A stretch of 64,000 nucleotides of DNA from Treponema sp. (GTDB taxonomy: Bacteria; Spirochaetota; Spirochaetia; Treponematales; Treponemataceae): positions 1 to 64,000 of the forward strand of contig JAEDCN010000010.1 of NCBI GenBank assembly GCA_016294105.1, read 5' to 3'. The translations under genes and the position numbers were made by a program. Below, in pieces: positions 24,745-32,335 of the stretch; positions within the stretch are counted from its first letter, which is position 1; each line of letters starts with the position of its first letter. The notes beneath the pieces are model-generated. The model saw only the letters and a program-made list of their open reading frames with translations. It was not told where the DNA came from and searched no databases.

Positions 24745-26646
24745 TTATGAATCAGCCTTTTCTAAAAGCTCTGTTTCCCAAGCCAGCAATGCTTCTTCCA
24801 TCTGCTTGTTGCTACCACGAACATCACAGAGAATGCGGAATACTGGCTCGGTACCACTTCCGCGCATCCAGATAAAGCCCGTATTTTTTCCTGCTGCATC
24901 CTTAAACAGGATTTTCAGTCCACCCTTGCCAGAAAGGCTATAGTCACTAAGATTTCGTGTTTCCTTGGTGCCGTTGTTGCAAATAGCTTCGTAGGAGGCA
25001 ATGCCATATTCCTTTGCCAAAGCTTCTTTTTTCTGCTGCCAGCTAGCCTCAAATTCCTTCTGGAATCGAGCTTTCAACATACCGTGATCTGTTGTCTTGA
25101 TTTTCAGCAGGGCACGGCTTTCTGAAACACCGGTGGTAGTGTAAACTGGCAAGGTTGCAATGATGTCTGCCAGGGTAAAGTCTGCCTTGTAGGCTGCTTC
25201 TTGACCAGACTTGGAGCACCAGCGGTGGAATAAGCCCTGCTTAATAGAGCCATCTGCCAAGGTGGTGTCTTGGATTGCCAAAAGCTTAACCAGTGCAAAA
25301 ATGGTATTGATGGGGTCACGAACAGCAGCTGGGTGGGTAATGTTTCCTCCGTTGGAGCCTTCTCCCAAAATGGGAACGGTATAGCCCTTTTGTCGTGCCT
25401 CACGAGCTAGGTTTACGACGTTTGCCTCTCCTACCTCTGCTCGGAAAACCGTGGCATCAAAGGCGGCAGCAATTTCTTCAATTCGCATGGAGGTGGGATC
25501 GTTTACAGAAACTCCAGGCTTGGCATTTTTTGCTGTTGATTCATTTCTGTAGTCAAGGTAGGCCAATTCAGCCAAAACGGAAAGGGCGAATACCTCTTGG
25601 GCCTTCAATACCTGACTTTTTCCACTTGCATCATCCCAATACACAATGTTTCCACGATCACCGTCACAGTCTGGCATATAGCCTAGGGTGATGGCGGGGT
25701 TTGTAGGCTTTTGTTCCTCCATGAAACGGGCACAGTGAACTAGGTTTTCTGGTTCAGGAATGATAGCGTGGACAATGTTTCGAGGCTTGTTGTTGATGGC
25801 ATCAAAACCAATACCACATTCAGGAAGGAAGTCCTTGTCGATGGAAAGTGTTCTGGCAGAACCGTTCATGTCGCAGGATACAGACAGGGGCTTTTTCTTT
25901 GTGGTTTGGGAAATCAGGTCAAAGAAGGCCTTTTGCTGCTGCTGGTCTTCTGTTCCTGAAACTACAAGGCGGGTAAAGTCTCGGTAGCTGGCTACAGCAC
26001 GGGCCTTACAGCTGGCAGTTTCTGCAAAGATTTTCTGGATAGCATCTTCTGAACAAGCTGCCACGAGCTGGGAAGCAAGAGAAATGGATTCACTGTTGCT
26101 ACAAAGCTGGGTAAAGGCTGCAGTAAGCTTTGCTGTTTCCTCTCCAGGAAGCACGCCACCATCGTTCAATCCGAACTTAATGCCGTTGTGTCCTACAGGA
26201 TTGTGGCTGGCAGAAACGTATACAAAACCATCAAGCTGGTGGCTATAAGCCATGATTTCGGGAGCGGCAGTGATAAAAAGATACTCCACCTGAATGCCAC
26301 GACCAGCCAAAACTCTGGCAATAATGTCTCCAATCTGTGTTCCAGTGGGGCGAGCATCAAGTCCTAGGGCAATTTTACAGCCAGGGCCACAACGTTGAAT
26401 AATGTAATCTGCAAAGACCTGAGCAATGAGGGCAGAAAGCACTCCATTTGCAGCTCCAATCTCTGTTGTGGCATCCTCCTCATTTCCAGAAAGGGCAAAA
26501 ACCTTTCGCCATCCTGAGGCAGAAAGAATCATTGCACTGAATTCCTTCTGAAATTCCGCCATTGTGGGCAGCTGACTCTGTTCTGATAAAGGAGTAACCT
26601 GGGGGTCTCCCAGCTGAAATCCTGTCTGAGCATCATACATCACCAT
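24745..26646 (-). CDS. Phosphoglucomutase/phosphomannomutase family protein
   Basis: About 633 residues, longer than the usual 450-580. It interconverts hexose 1- and 6-phosphates through a phosphoserine. The motifs are YVSASHNPVGHNGIKF (active serine), MPDCDGDRGNIVYWD (metal-binding DGDR), LGEGSNGGNITHP (sugar-binding loop) and RGSGTEPVFRI (phosphate-binding). I start at the ATG opening MVMYDAQTGF because TTTGGAGG lies 7 bases upstream; an earlier in-frame ATG has no such site. It has its own promoter. Specificity (glucose, mannose or glucosamine) is not decided by the sequence. Confidence 0.9.
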   Translation of the reverse strand: MVMYDAQTGFQLGDPQVTPLSEQSQLPTMAEFQKEFSAMILSASGWRKVFALSGNEEDATTEIGAANGVLSALIAQVFADYIIQRCGPGCKIALGLDARPTGTQIGDIIARVLAGRGIQVEYLFITAAPEIMAYSHQLDGFVYVSASHNPVGHNGIKFGLNDGGVLPGEETAKLTAAFTQLCSNSESISLASQLVAACSEDAIQKIFAETASCKARAVASYRDFTRLVVSGTEDQQQQKAFFDLISQTTKKKPLSVSCDMNGSARTLSIDKDFLPECGIGFDAINNKPRNIVHAIIPEPENLVHCARFMEEQKPTNPAITLGYMPDCDGDRGNIVYWDDASGKSQVLKAQEVFALSVLAELAYLDYRNESTAKNAKPGVSVNDPTSMRIEEIAAAFDATVFRAEVGEANVVNLAREARQKGYTVPILGEGSNGGNITHPAAVRDPINTIFALVKLLAIQDTTLADGSIKQGLFHRWCSKSGQEAAYKADFTLADIIATLPVYTTTGVSESRALLKIKTTDHGMLKARFQKEFEASWQQKKEALAKEYGIASYEAICNNGTKETRNLSDYSLSGKGGLKILFKDAAGKNTGFIWMRGSGTEPVFRILCDVRGSNKQMEEALLAWETELLEKADS

Positions 26647-26670
26647 AGTGAACCTCCAAAAGATACCTCT

Positions 26671-26699
26671 ATTGTACATCATGGTGGCCAATGAATCAA
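26671..26699 (-). promoter_or_regulatory. Promoter of the phosphohexomutase gene
   Basis: Read on the minus strand: TTGATT (26699-26694), a 17-bp spacer and TACAAT (26676-26671), about 25 bases before the ATG at 26646. Confidence 0.65.
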
Positions 26700-26885
26700 G
26701 AAAGGTGTAGAGACGGTTTATTACAAAAAAAATTGTATTTTTTTATTTTTCTTGTAACCCTCCTGTTGCTAGGTGGTTTGTTTTATAGATTGCAAGAGCA
26801 ACAACAATCACCGCAGTTTCTACAGAAATATGCAGACGCACACACTGTATGTTCTGATTTCTGCATCCTCCTCTCCTTTTTTTTG

Positions 26886-26930
26886 AGAGGGCTTGGTAAG
26901 TCTTATCAGGCCCTCTTTTTTTATTTATTT
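26886..26930 (+). terminator. Strong orphan terminator upstream of flgN
   Basis: AGAGGGC (26886-26892) pairs with GCCCTCT (26910-26916), and the stem continues inward through 26899/26903 for 14 bp in total, followed by TTTTTTATTTATTT. No certain gene ends here. The 352-bp gap 26647-26998 otherwise holds the minus-strand promoter, a doubtful ORF and the flgN promoter. CCTCTC at 26870-26875 could pair with GAGAGG at 26885-26890 and compete with the terminator. Confidence 0.85.
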
Positions 26931-26953
26931 CCCTTTATAACTTTGCTATTTCT

Positions 26954-26964
26954 GTCGATATAAT
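26954..26964 (+). promoter_or_regulatory. Promoter -10 region of the flgN-csrA operon
   Basis: TATAAT (26959-26964) overlaps GTCGATAT (26954-26961), which resembles the FliA (sigma-28) -10 GCCGATAA at 6 of 8 bases. An ATAA lies 13 bases upstream instead of TAAA at 15. Either sigma factor is possible; neither -35 is perfect. Confidence 0.45.
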
Positions 26965-26998
26965 AATGAAGAATTATGGATTCATGGAGGATGCCTTT

Positions 26999-27496
26999 AT
27001 GGACAAAAAGGCAGCTGCAGATTTGCTGGCTATCCTGACTTCTCAGAATGAGTTGCTTGACTCGATGATTGAGTTGCAAAAGCTTGTTCGCCAGGCAGTT
27101 ACGGAAAAAAACTGGGTTGATTTGGACAACAACCTTTTCAAGCTCAATGAGTTAACGGAAGGTTTCACCCAGTTGGAGTCAAAGCGGGAAGCCCTTTGTT
27201 GCCAGATTTGCGGCGTCTCAGGTTCACAACAGGTGCCTGGTATGCATCAGGTGTCCACAATGCTTCCAGAGGATTTACGTCCCATGGTAAAGGAAATGCT
27301 TCATCAGGTGCGACGTAAATTGTCTGCTTCCAAGGTGGAAAATGACGCCTTGAACGATTACATACGGATTACAAAGGAATTTTTACAGGAAGTTTTTGAT
27401 TCAGTAATCCCCAAGAATCGTAACACAGTGTATTCCAACACTGGTTCTGTTATTAAGCCAGTACCGGAAAACCTGTTGATTAACACCGTATTATAA
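26999..27496 (+). CDS. flgN: FlgN-like flagellar export chaperone
   Basis: About 165 residues, mostly helical and charged, with the FlgN pattern of a long N-terminal coiled coil (LLAILTSQNELLDSMIELQK) and a C-terminal amphipathic helix (NDALNDYIRITKEFLQEVF). FlgN holds the hook-associated proteins FlgK and FlgL for export, and both genes follow. I choose the ATG at 26999, which has GGAGG 8 bases upstream, over the upstream ATGs at 26966 and 26984. It is first in a five-gene operon. The call rests more on context and helical pattern than on strict motifs. Confidence 0.8.
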   Translation: MDKKAAADLLAILTSQNELLDSMIELQKLVRQAVTEKNWVDLDNNLFKLNELTEGFTQLESKREALCCQICGVSGSQQVPGMHQVSTMLPEDLRPMVKEMLHQVRRKLSASKVENDALNDYIRITKEFLQEVFDSVIPKNRNTVYSNTGSVIKPVPENLLINTVL

Positions 27497-27511
27497 TTAA
27501 AGGAGTATAGG

Positions 27512-29401
27512 ATGGCTTCTTCATTTGCAGGAATTGAATTAGGCAAGCGCAGTCTCATGGCACAGACCACTTCCATTGAAACTGCTGGTCATAACATTGC
27601 CAATGCCGACACGGAAGGCTATTCCCGTCAGCGGGTGCAGCTGCGTCAGTTTGACCCCTTGTATCGTCCGGACTTAACCCGTGCCGAGCGTCCCGGTCAG
27701 ATTGGTCAGGGAATAAGTGTAGAAAGCATTACCCGTGTACGTGACGAACTGCTGGAATCCCGCATCGTATCCCAGTCAAATCAGGAATCTTACTGGGCTA
27801 CCCGTGAAAAATACTACGTTATGCTGGAGCAGATTTATAACGAGCCCCAGGACGTATCCATCCGCTCCAATATGGACAGCTACTGGCAGTCTTGGCAGGA
27901 ATTGTCCCTGTATCCTGAATCCCAGGCAGCTCGCCAGGCCATCGTTTCTCGTGGAGAAACTTTGGTGAATTCCATCCGCCAGCGAGAAAATAGCCTTGCA
28001 GGAATCGGAACCCTGTTGAACGGCGATATTGAAGCCACCGTACAGCAGGTAAACAACTATACCAAGCAGATTGCAGATTTGAACACAGAGATTGTTCGTG
28101 TTCGTGCCATGGGAGACAATCCCAACGACTTGCTGGACCGCCGTGACTTGATGGTGGAAAAGCTTTCCTCCTTGGTAAATATCACCACCGACCAGCGTGA
28201 TAACGATGAGTTCATGGTTCACTTGAACGGACAGGTGCTGGTGCAGGGTGGGGTAGCCAGAACCTTTGACACTATTTCTCCTACAGATAACAATACTTAC
28301 AGCCAGGTGGTGTGGTCAGATACTGGTAACTTAGCTCAGATTTCCGGCGGTTCACTAGGAGCCTTAATTGAGCTTCGTGACGTGGATGTTCGCAACGAAT
28401 TGCAAGAGCTGAACACCATGACCATGAACTTTGCCGACTTGGTAAATGACATTCATCGTAATGCGATAGGTGCCAACAATACTACTGGCCTTGACTTCTT
28501 TGTTCAGCAGCCCTTTGTTACCGATGTGGCTGGTAACTTTGACCGCAACGGAGACGGCGTAGAAGACTCATCCTATATTTTCCGCCTCTCTGGTACCCAT
28601 GCACTGAATCCTCAGGAGCAGGTTGGTTTTGAAGGAACTATTACCATTGCTGGTAAAAATGGCAACATCGATGTACCATACTATCCCACAGATACTGTGG
28701 AATCTGTAATCGCCCGCATCAACGATTCTGACGGTGAGGTTAAAGCCTACCTTGACCGCAACAATCATCTGGTGCTAAAGGCCACCACTGCCCAGGATCC
28801 TGCAAATCCCGACTTTGTGATTCGTCACGTAGAGGATTCTGGTCATTTCTTGGCTGGATACTCTGGAATCTTGGCTGGTTCTGGTGCCGCAAATGCCTTT
28901 GATTTTGCTCAGCCCAACGCAGTAAATGCATTGGCTGGAGCAGGTACTGGCAGTGGAGCCCAGTATGCTGTTTCTCCTGTACATAATCCTTCTGCCTATA
29001 TTGCTGTAAATCCTGCTATCGTCAGTGATGTACTATCTGTGGCTTCCTCCTTCCCAGCTGGTTCTGGCTATGGTGAAAACGGTGATAGCTCTGCTGCCAC
29101 TGAAATTGCCTCAATCCGCAATTCTCAGGTGATGATTGGTCGCTACCGCACCTTGGACGACTACTTTGCAGAGTCTGTTACCAACGTGGGGCTTAAGGGT
29201 GAGCAGGCTGAAATCAATCTGCTGAGTCAGCAAACTGTTATGGCAGACCTGCGGACATTGCGGGACTCCATTTCTGGTGTCAACATCGATGAGGAGTTGG
29301 CAGACATCATCAAGTTCCAGCATGGCTATAATGCTTCAGCCCGTTTCATCACCGTAATTGATGAGCTGCTGGATACCGTTATCAATAGACTCGGGGTATA
29401 A
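27512..29401 (+). CDS. flgK: Flagellar hook-associated protein 1 FlgK
   Basis: A 629-residue FlgK, the first hook-filament junction protein. The N-terminus has the rod/hook-family motif SIETAGHNIANADTEGYSRQ; the C-terminus has the matching helices VGLKGEQAEINLLSQQ and IDEELADIIKFQHGYNASAR, which coil with the N-terminus. The middle (residues about 330-530) holds variable surface domains with EDSSYIFRLSG and IAGKNGNIDVPYYP repeats also found in FlgL. AAAGGAG precedes the ATG. Confidence 0.97.
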   Translation: MASSFAGIELGKRSLMAQTTSIETAGHNIANADTEGYSRQRVQLRQFDPLYRPDLTRAERPGQIGQGISVESITRVRDELLESRIVSQSNQESYWATREKYYVMLEQIYNEPQDVSIRSNMDSYWQSWQELSLYPESQAARQAIVSRGETLVNSIRQRENSLAGIGTLLNGDIEATVQQVNNYTKQIADLNTEIVRVRAMGDNPNDLLDRRDLMVEKLSSLVNITTDQRDNDEFMVHLNGQVLVQGGVARTFDTISPTDNNTYSQVVWSDTGNLAQISGGSLGALIELRDVDVRNELQELNTMTMNFADLVNDIHRNAIGANNTTGLDFFVQQPFVTDVAGNFDRNGDGVEDSSYIFRLSGTHALNPQEQVGFEGTITIAGKNGNIDVPYYPTDTVESVIARINDSDGEVKAYLDRNNHLVLKATTAQDPANPDFVIRHVEDSGHFLAGYSGILAGSGAANAFDFAQPNAVNALAGAGTGSGAQYAVSPVHNPSAYIAVNPAIVSDVLSVASSFPAGSGYGENGDSSAATEIASIRNSQVMIGRYRTLDDYFAESVTNVGLKGEQAEINLLSQQTVMADLRTLRDSISGVNIDEELADIIKFQHGYNASARFITVIDELLDTVINRLGV

Positions 29402-29418
29402 CCCAAAGGAAATAGAAT

Positions 29419-30663
29419 ATGAGAAGAGTTAGTTCTGCAATGATGAATAATGACCTGCAGGGAAGCTTGCGATTGCAGGAGTCCCGACAGGCTCGGATAA
29501 ATAACCAGCTCAGTAGCCAGCAGCGGCTTCAGTCTCTGCGGGAAGATCCTCTTGCAGCAGGTCACTTGGTTCGCTACCAGTCATATCTTGGCCGTGTTCA
29601 GACCTTTGAGAAAAATGCTCAGGTACTTACTGATCGTTTGGCATTGACTGAAGGCTACATGGATCAGTCCTTGGAAATCATGCATCGTATCCGTGAGCTT
29701 GCCATTACTGCTGCCAACGGAACCTATACCCCAGAGGATATGCAGAATATGGCTACTGAGGTTGACGAATTGCTGGAGGAATTGGTTCAAAATGCCAATG
29801 CCACTGGTCCTGATGGAAATTCCTTGTTTGCAGGAACTAGAACAAATCGTACTGCTTTTGATGTGGAGATGGCCACTGTTCCTGGAGCCTCTGAGCCAAA
29901 GATTACTGCAGTGCGCTACAATGGTAATGTAGCAGGAAACAAGATTGAGGTGGATGAAAATGCATACCTCGAAACCTCTTCTGCAGGAAACAAGGTATTC
30001 TGGTCTCAGCCCCAGGAGTTGTATTCCAGCCGTGATGCTTCTGCCTTCCGTGTACCTGCCGATGGTGTTATTTCTGTGGATGGTCATGAAATTGCCTTGA
30101 ACGCTGGAGATAACGTGTATGCCATCGTTGCCAAGATTAATGATTCTGGTGCAGCAGTAAAGGCCTCTATCGACCCTGTAACCTTTGGTTTGAATCTCCA
30201 GACCACTGATTCTCGTCAGTTGTGGCTGCAAGATTTGTCTGGAACCACCCTTAACGACCTTGGTCTCATTAAGGATGCAAGCCAGCAGCCTCCCTACAAC
30301 TTGGGAGATAGTGTTCGCGTATCTGGTGGTTCCCTCTTTGACAGTGTTATCGCCCTTCGTGACGCTCTGCTTACTGGAGACCAGGAAGCCATCGGTAGTC
30401 GTGTGCTGGGTGGTATTGATGGTTCTGTAAGCAACTTGGTTGCCCGTATTGCCCAGTCTGGTTCTGAATACGAGCGTGCTATGCAGAATGTTTCTCGTAA
30501 CTCTTTAACTGCATTAAATGTTACTTCTATGATTAGCCGTGAAGGTGATTTGGACTTCACCAAGGCGGTAACTGATATGAAGATGATGGAGTATGTACAG
30601 CAGGCAACCTTAAGCAATGCAGCAAAGTTGTATGACAGTACCCTGTTGAACTACCTCAGATAG
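29419..30663 (+). CDS. flgL: Flagellar hook-associated protein 3 FlgL
   Basis: A 414-residue FlgL, the second junction protein between hook and filament. The flagellin-like N-terminus (MRRVSSAMMNNDLQGSLRLQ, then SLREDPLAAGHLVRYQ) and C-terminus (ISREGDLDFTKAVTDMKMME, then SNAAKLYDSTLLNYL) form the coiled coil; the centre includes a flagellin hook-like domain (VISVDGHEIALNAGDNVYAI). It starts 17 bases after flgK and ends 9 bases before fliW. Confidence 0.96.
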   Translation: MRRVSSAMMNNDLQGSLRLQESRQARINNQLSSQQRLQSLREDPLAAGHLVRYQSYLGRVQTFEKNAQVLTDRLALTEGYMDQSLEIMHRIRELAITAANGTYTPEDMQNMATEVDELLEELVQNANATGPDGNSLFAGTRTNRTAFDVEMATVPGASEPKITAVRYNGNVAGNKIEVDENAYLETSSAGNKVFWSQPQELYSSRDASAFRVPADGVISVDGHEIALNAGDNVYAIVAKINDSGAAVKASIDPVTFGLNLQTTDSRQLWLQDLSGTTLNDLGLIKDASQQPPYNLGDSVRVSGGSLFDSVIALRDALLTGDQEAIGSRVLGGIDGSVSNLVARIAQSGSEYERAMQNVSRNSLTALNVTSMISREGDLDFTKAVTDMKMMEYVQQATLSNAAKLYDSTLLNYLR

Positions 30664-30672
30664 GAAGAGTAG

Positions 30673-31119
30673 ATGCAAGTAGAAACAAAGGCCAAAGGTA
30701 TTATTACAGTAGACGATAGTCAGAAGCTTATTTTTCCAGAAGGTTTGTTCGGTTTTGAGCAGTTCACAGAATATGTGTTGTTTGAGTCCGAATATGAGCC
30801 TTTCTTTTGGCTACAGTCAACGGAAAAGAAAGCCTTGGCCTTTCTCGTTGTAGATCCTTTCTTAATTTGCAACGATTACGAGCTGGACGTGGACGACAAG
30901 GTTCTTTCCTGGATTGATGTGTCATCTCCAGCAGATGTGTTTGTGCTCTCCATTGTTACTGTTCCAGCGGCTGGTTCCCCTGTCACAATCAACCTGCAAG
31001 GACCAATTATTGTAAACAAGAAGAATAATAATTGTATGCAGGTGGTGATTTCTGATTCACGATGGGGAACCAAGCACGATATTTTGGAAGAAATGAAAAA
31101 ACGGGGGAATCTATGCTGA
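30673..31119 (+). CDS. fliW: Flagellar assembly factor FliW
   Basis: A 148-residue FliW. FliW binds CsrA and relieves its repression of flagellin translation, and itself is held by flagellin. The family pattern is clear: LIFPEGLFGFEQFTEYVL, FFWLQSTEKKALAFLVVDPF, then ADVFVLSIVTVP and VTINLQGPIIVN. It overlaps csrA by 7 bases, so the two partners are made together. Confidence 0.96.
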   Translation: MQVETKAKGIITVDDSQKLIFPEGLFGFEQFTEYVLFESEYEPFFWLQSTEKKALAFLVVDPFLICNDYELDVDDKVLSWIDVSSPADVFVLSIVTVPAAGSPVTINLQGPIIVNKKNNNCMQVVISDSRWGTKHDILEEMKKRGNLC

Positions 31120-31331
31120 TACTCTCCCGTAAGATGAATCAGAAAATCAAGATTGGTGAGGAAATAACGGTCACCATCATTGAGATTCGTGGTGATCAAG
31201 TAAAAATTGGGGTAGAAGCTCCCAGGAACGTGAAGGTTTTCCGACAAGAAATCTTCAATGCAATCCAGATAGAAAACCAAGCGGCAGTATCTCCAGAGAA
31301 TATTGGAGCTCTGTCCCATCTGTTTGGTTAA
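31113..31331 (+). CDS. csrA: Carbon storage regulator CsrA
   Basis: A 72-residue CsrA. It begins MLILSRKMNQKIKIG and keeps the RNA-binding strand VKIGVEAPRNVKVFRQEIF with the conserved arginine. CsrA dimers bind GGA motifs in mRNA leaders and block translation, classically of flagellin. The longer ORF starting at 31062 is rejected because the family begins at MLILSR and GGGGGA lies just upstream. The gene ends before a strong terminator that closes the flgN operon. Confidence 0.97.
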   Translation: MLILSRKMNQKIKIGEEITVTIIEIRGDQVKIGVEAPRNVKVFRQEIFNAIQIENQAAVSPENIGALSHLFG

Positions 31332-31376
31332 TCTCTATAAATTTTAGTTTTAGTAGAGCTTGTCCTAAAAAATTAA

Positions 31377-31412
31377 GGCTTACCTTCTGTGAAGGTAAGC
31401 CCTTTGTTTTTA
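31377..31412. terminator. Two-way terminator after csrA
   Basis: An 11-bp stem, GGCTTACCTTC/GAAGGTAAGCC (31377-31401), around TGT, with a T-rich tail. It separates csrA from the convergent RsbW-like gene and has A-rich sequence on its other side. Confidence 0.88.
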
Positions 31413-31417
31413 TAAGA

Positions 31418-31969
31418 TTATTCGCCGTCAGCTATGATTCCGTGACGTCTTTGCTGGAATTTTTTTAGCATGGCAACACAGTTGCGCTTTCCATTGTAAA
31501 CAAAACCACCATTCCAATATTCCAATGCGGCAAACAAGGCGTTTCCTCCATCTTGGTCGTCACTGCGGTTGGTTCTGAATGAAACAAAGTTTGCCAGTTC
31601 TTCAAAATTCTGGTTATGGAGACAAGCCAAACGCTTTCTGTTGAATTCATTCCACTTTTCCAGATCCTTAAAGCCTTCTCCTTCATCCTCTACAATCAGG
31701 TGGGCATGGGTAGGACTAAAGGAGTACCAAACACGAACCTTTTTGTTGATGTCGCAATTGTTACCGTGCTTAACAGCGTTCTTGATAACCTCGCTAATCT
31801 GCTGCTCCAACAGGTTGATTTCCTTGATTTCAAGGGGAGCAGACTGAACAATCAAAAGTGTAAAGTATCTAATTTGACGAAAATCTGAAGGAAATTCCTT
31901 GAAAAACATATTTGTTTTATCAAAAAGAGCATCATTTTCGTCAGAGCGCAGTTCCTTAATCTGTTCCAT
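31418..31969 (-). CDS. RsbW-like ATP-binding anti-sigma/serine kinase domain protein
   Basis: A 183-residue GHKL-fold protein. The N-box is EQQISEVIKNAVKHGN, followed by VEDEGEGFKD (G1 box) and a GGNALFAALEYW segment where the lid and G2 region lie. Such proteins phosphorylate STAS antagonists and hold a sigma factor or another target. It is the last of three minus-strand genes (phosphatase, STAS, kinase) with short gaps, the classical partner-switch set. Some catalytic details of RsbW are not obvious, so activity is inferred. Confidence 0.8.
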   Translation of the reverse strand: MEQIKELRSDENDALFDKTNMFFKEFPSDFRQIRYFTLLIVQSAPLEIKEINLLEQQISEVIKNAVKHGNNCDINKKVRVWYSFSPTHAHLIVEDEGEGFKDLEKWNEFNRKRLACLHNQNFEELANFVSFRTNRSDDQDGGNALFAALEYWNGGFVYNGKRNCVAMLKKFQQRRHGIIADGE

Positions 31970-31982
31970 ACCAATCCCTTCC

Positions 31983-32321
31983 TTATTCGCTTAATGCCAA
32001 GATGGCTTCTTCTACGCTGTTGGAAATGGGGAAATAACCCATCAGCTTGGTTAGCTCAATAACCTTCTTTACTGAACCGTGAATATTGGAAATAGAAAGC
32101 TTCAGGTTCATTTTCTTGATGGTGGAGCAAATGAAAATCAAGGCTCCAATTCCAGATGAGTCAATGTAGTCAACCTGCTCAAGATTTATGATGAAGTTTT
32201 TGACATTTTTTTCCAGCATCTTCATTACAAGCTCCTTCAGCTTGTAAGAATTGTACAAATCCATTTCGCCGTTTACATCGATGATGTAAATTTCACCATT
32301 TTTCCGTATTTTTAGTTCCAT
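31983..32321 (-). CDS. STAS-domain anti-sigma factor antagonist (RsbV/SpoIIAA-like)
   Basis: A 112-residue STAS protein. The phosphorylatable serine lies in the standard position, VDYIDSSGIGALIFI, between a strand and a helix; the N-terminal IYIIDVNGEMDLYNSYKLKE is typical too. When unphosphorylated it binds the RsbW-like kinase; phosphorylation frees it, and the SpoIIE-type phosphatase upstream would reverse this. It sits 13-14 bases from each neighbour. Confidence 0.92.
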   Translation of the reverse strand: MELKIRKNGEIYIIDVNGEMDLYNSYKLKELVMKMLEKNVKNFIINLEQVDYIDSSGIGALIFICSTIKKMNLKLSISNIHGSVKKVIELTKLMGYFPISNSVEEAILALSE

Positions 32322-32335
32322 AGATTCCTCCTTGC

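Noticed and set aside
26691..26963. A 90-residue hydrophobic ORF
   Set aside because: Its ATG overlaps the -35 of the divergent phosphohexomutase promoter, it has no ribosome-binding site, and a strong terminator lies inside it. A shorter translated piece cannot be excluded.
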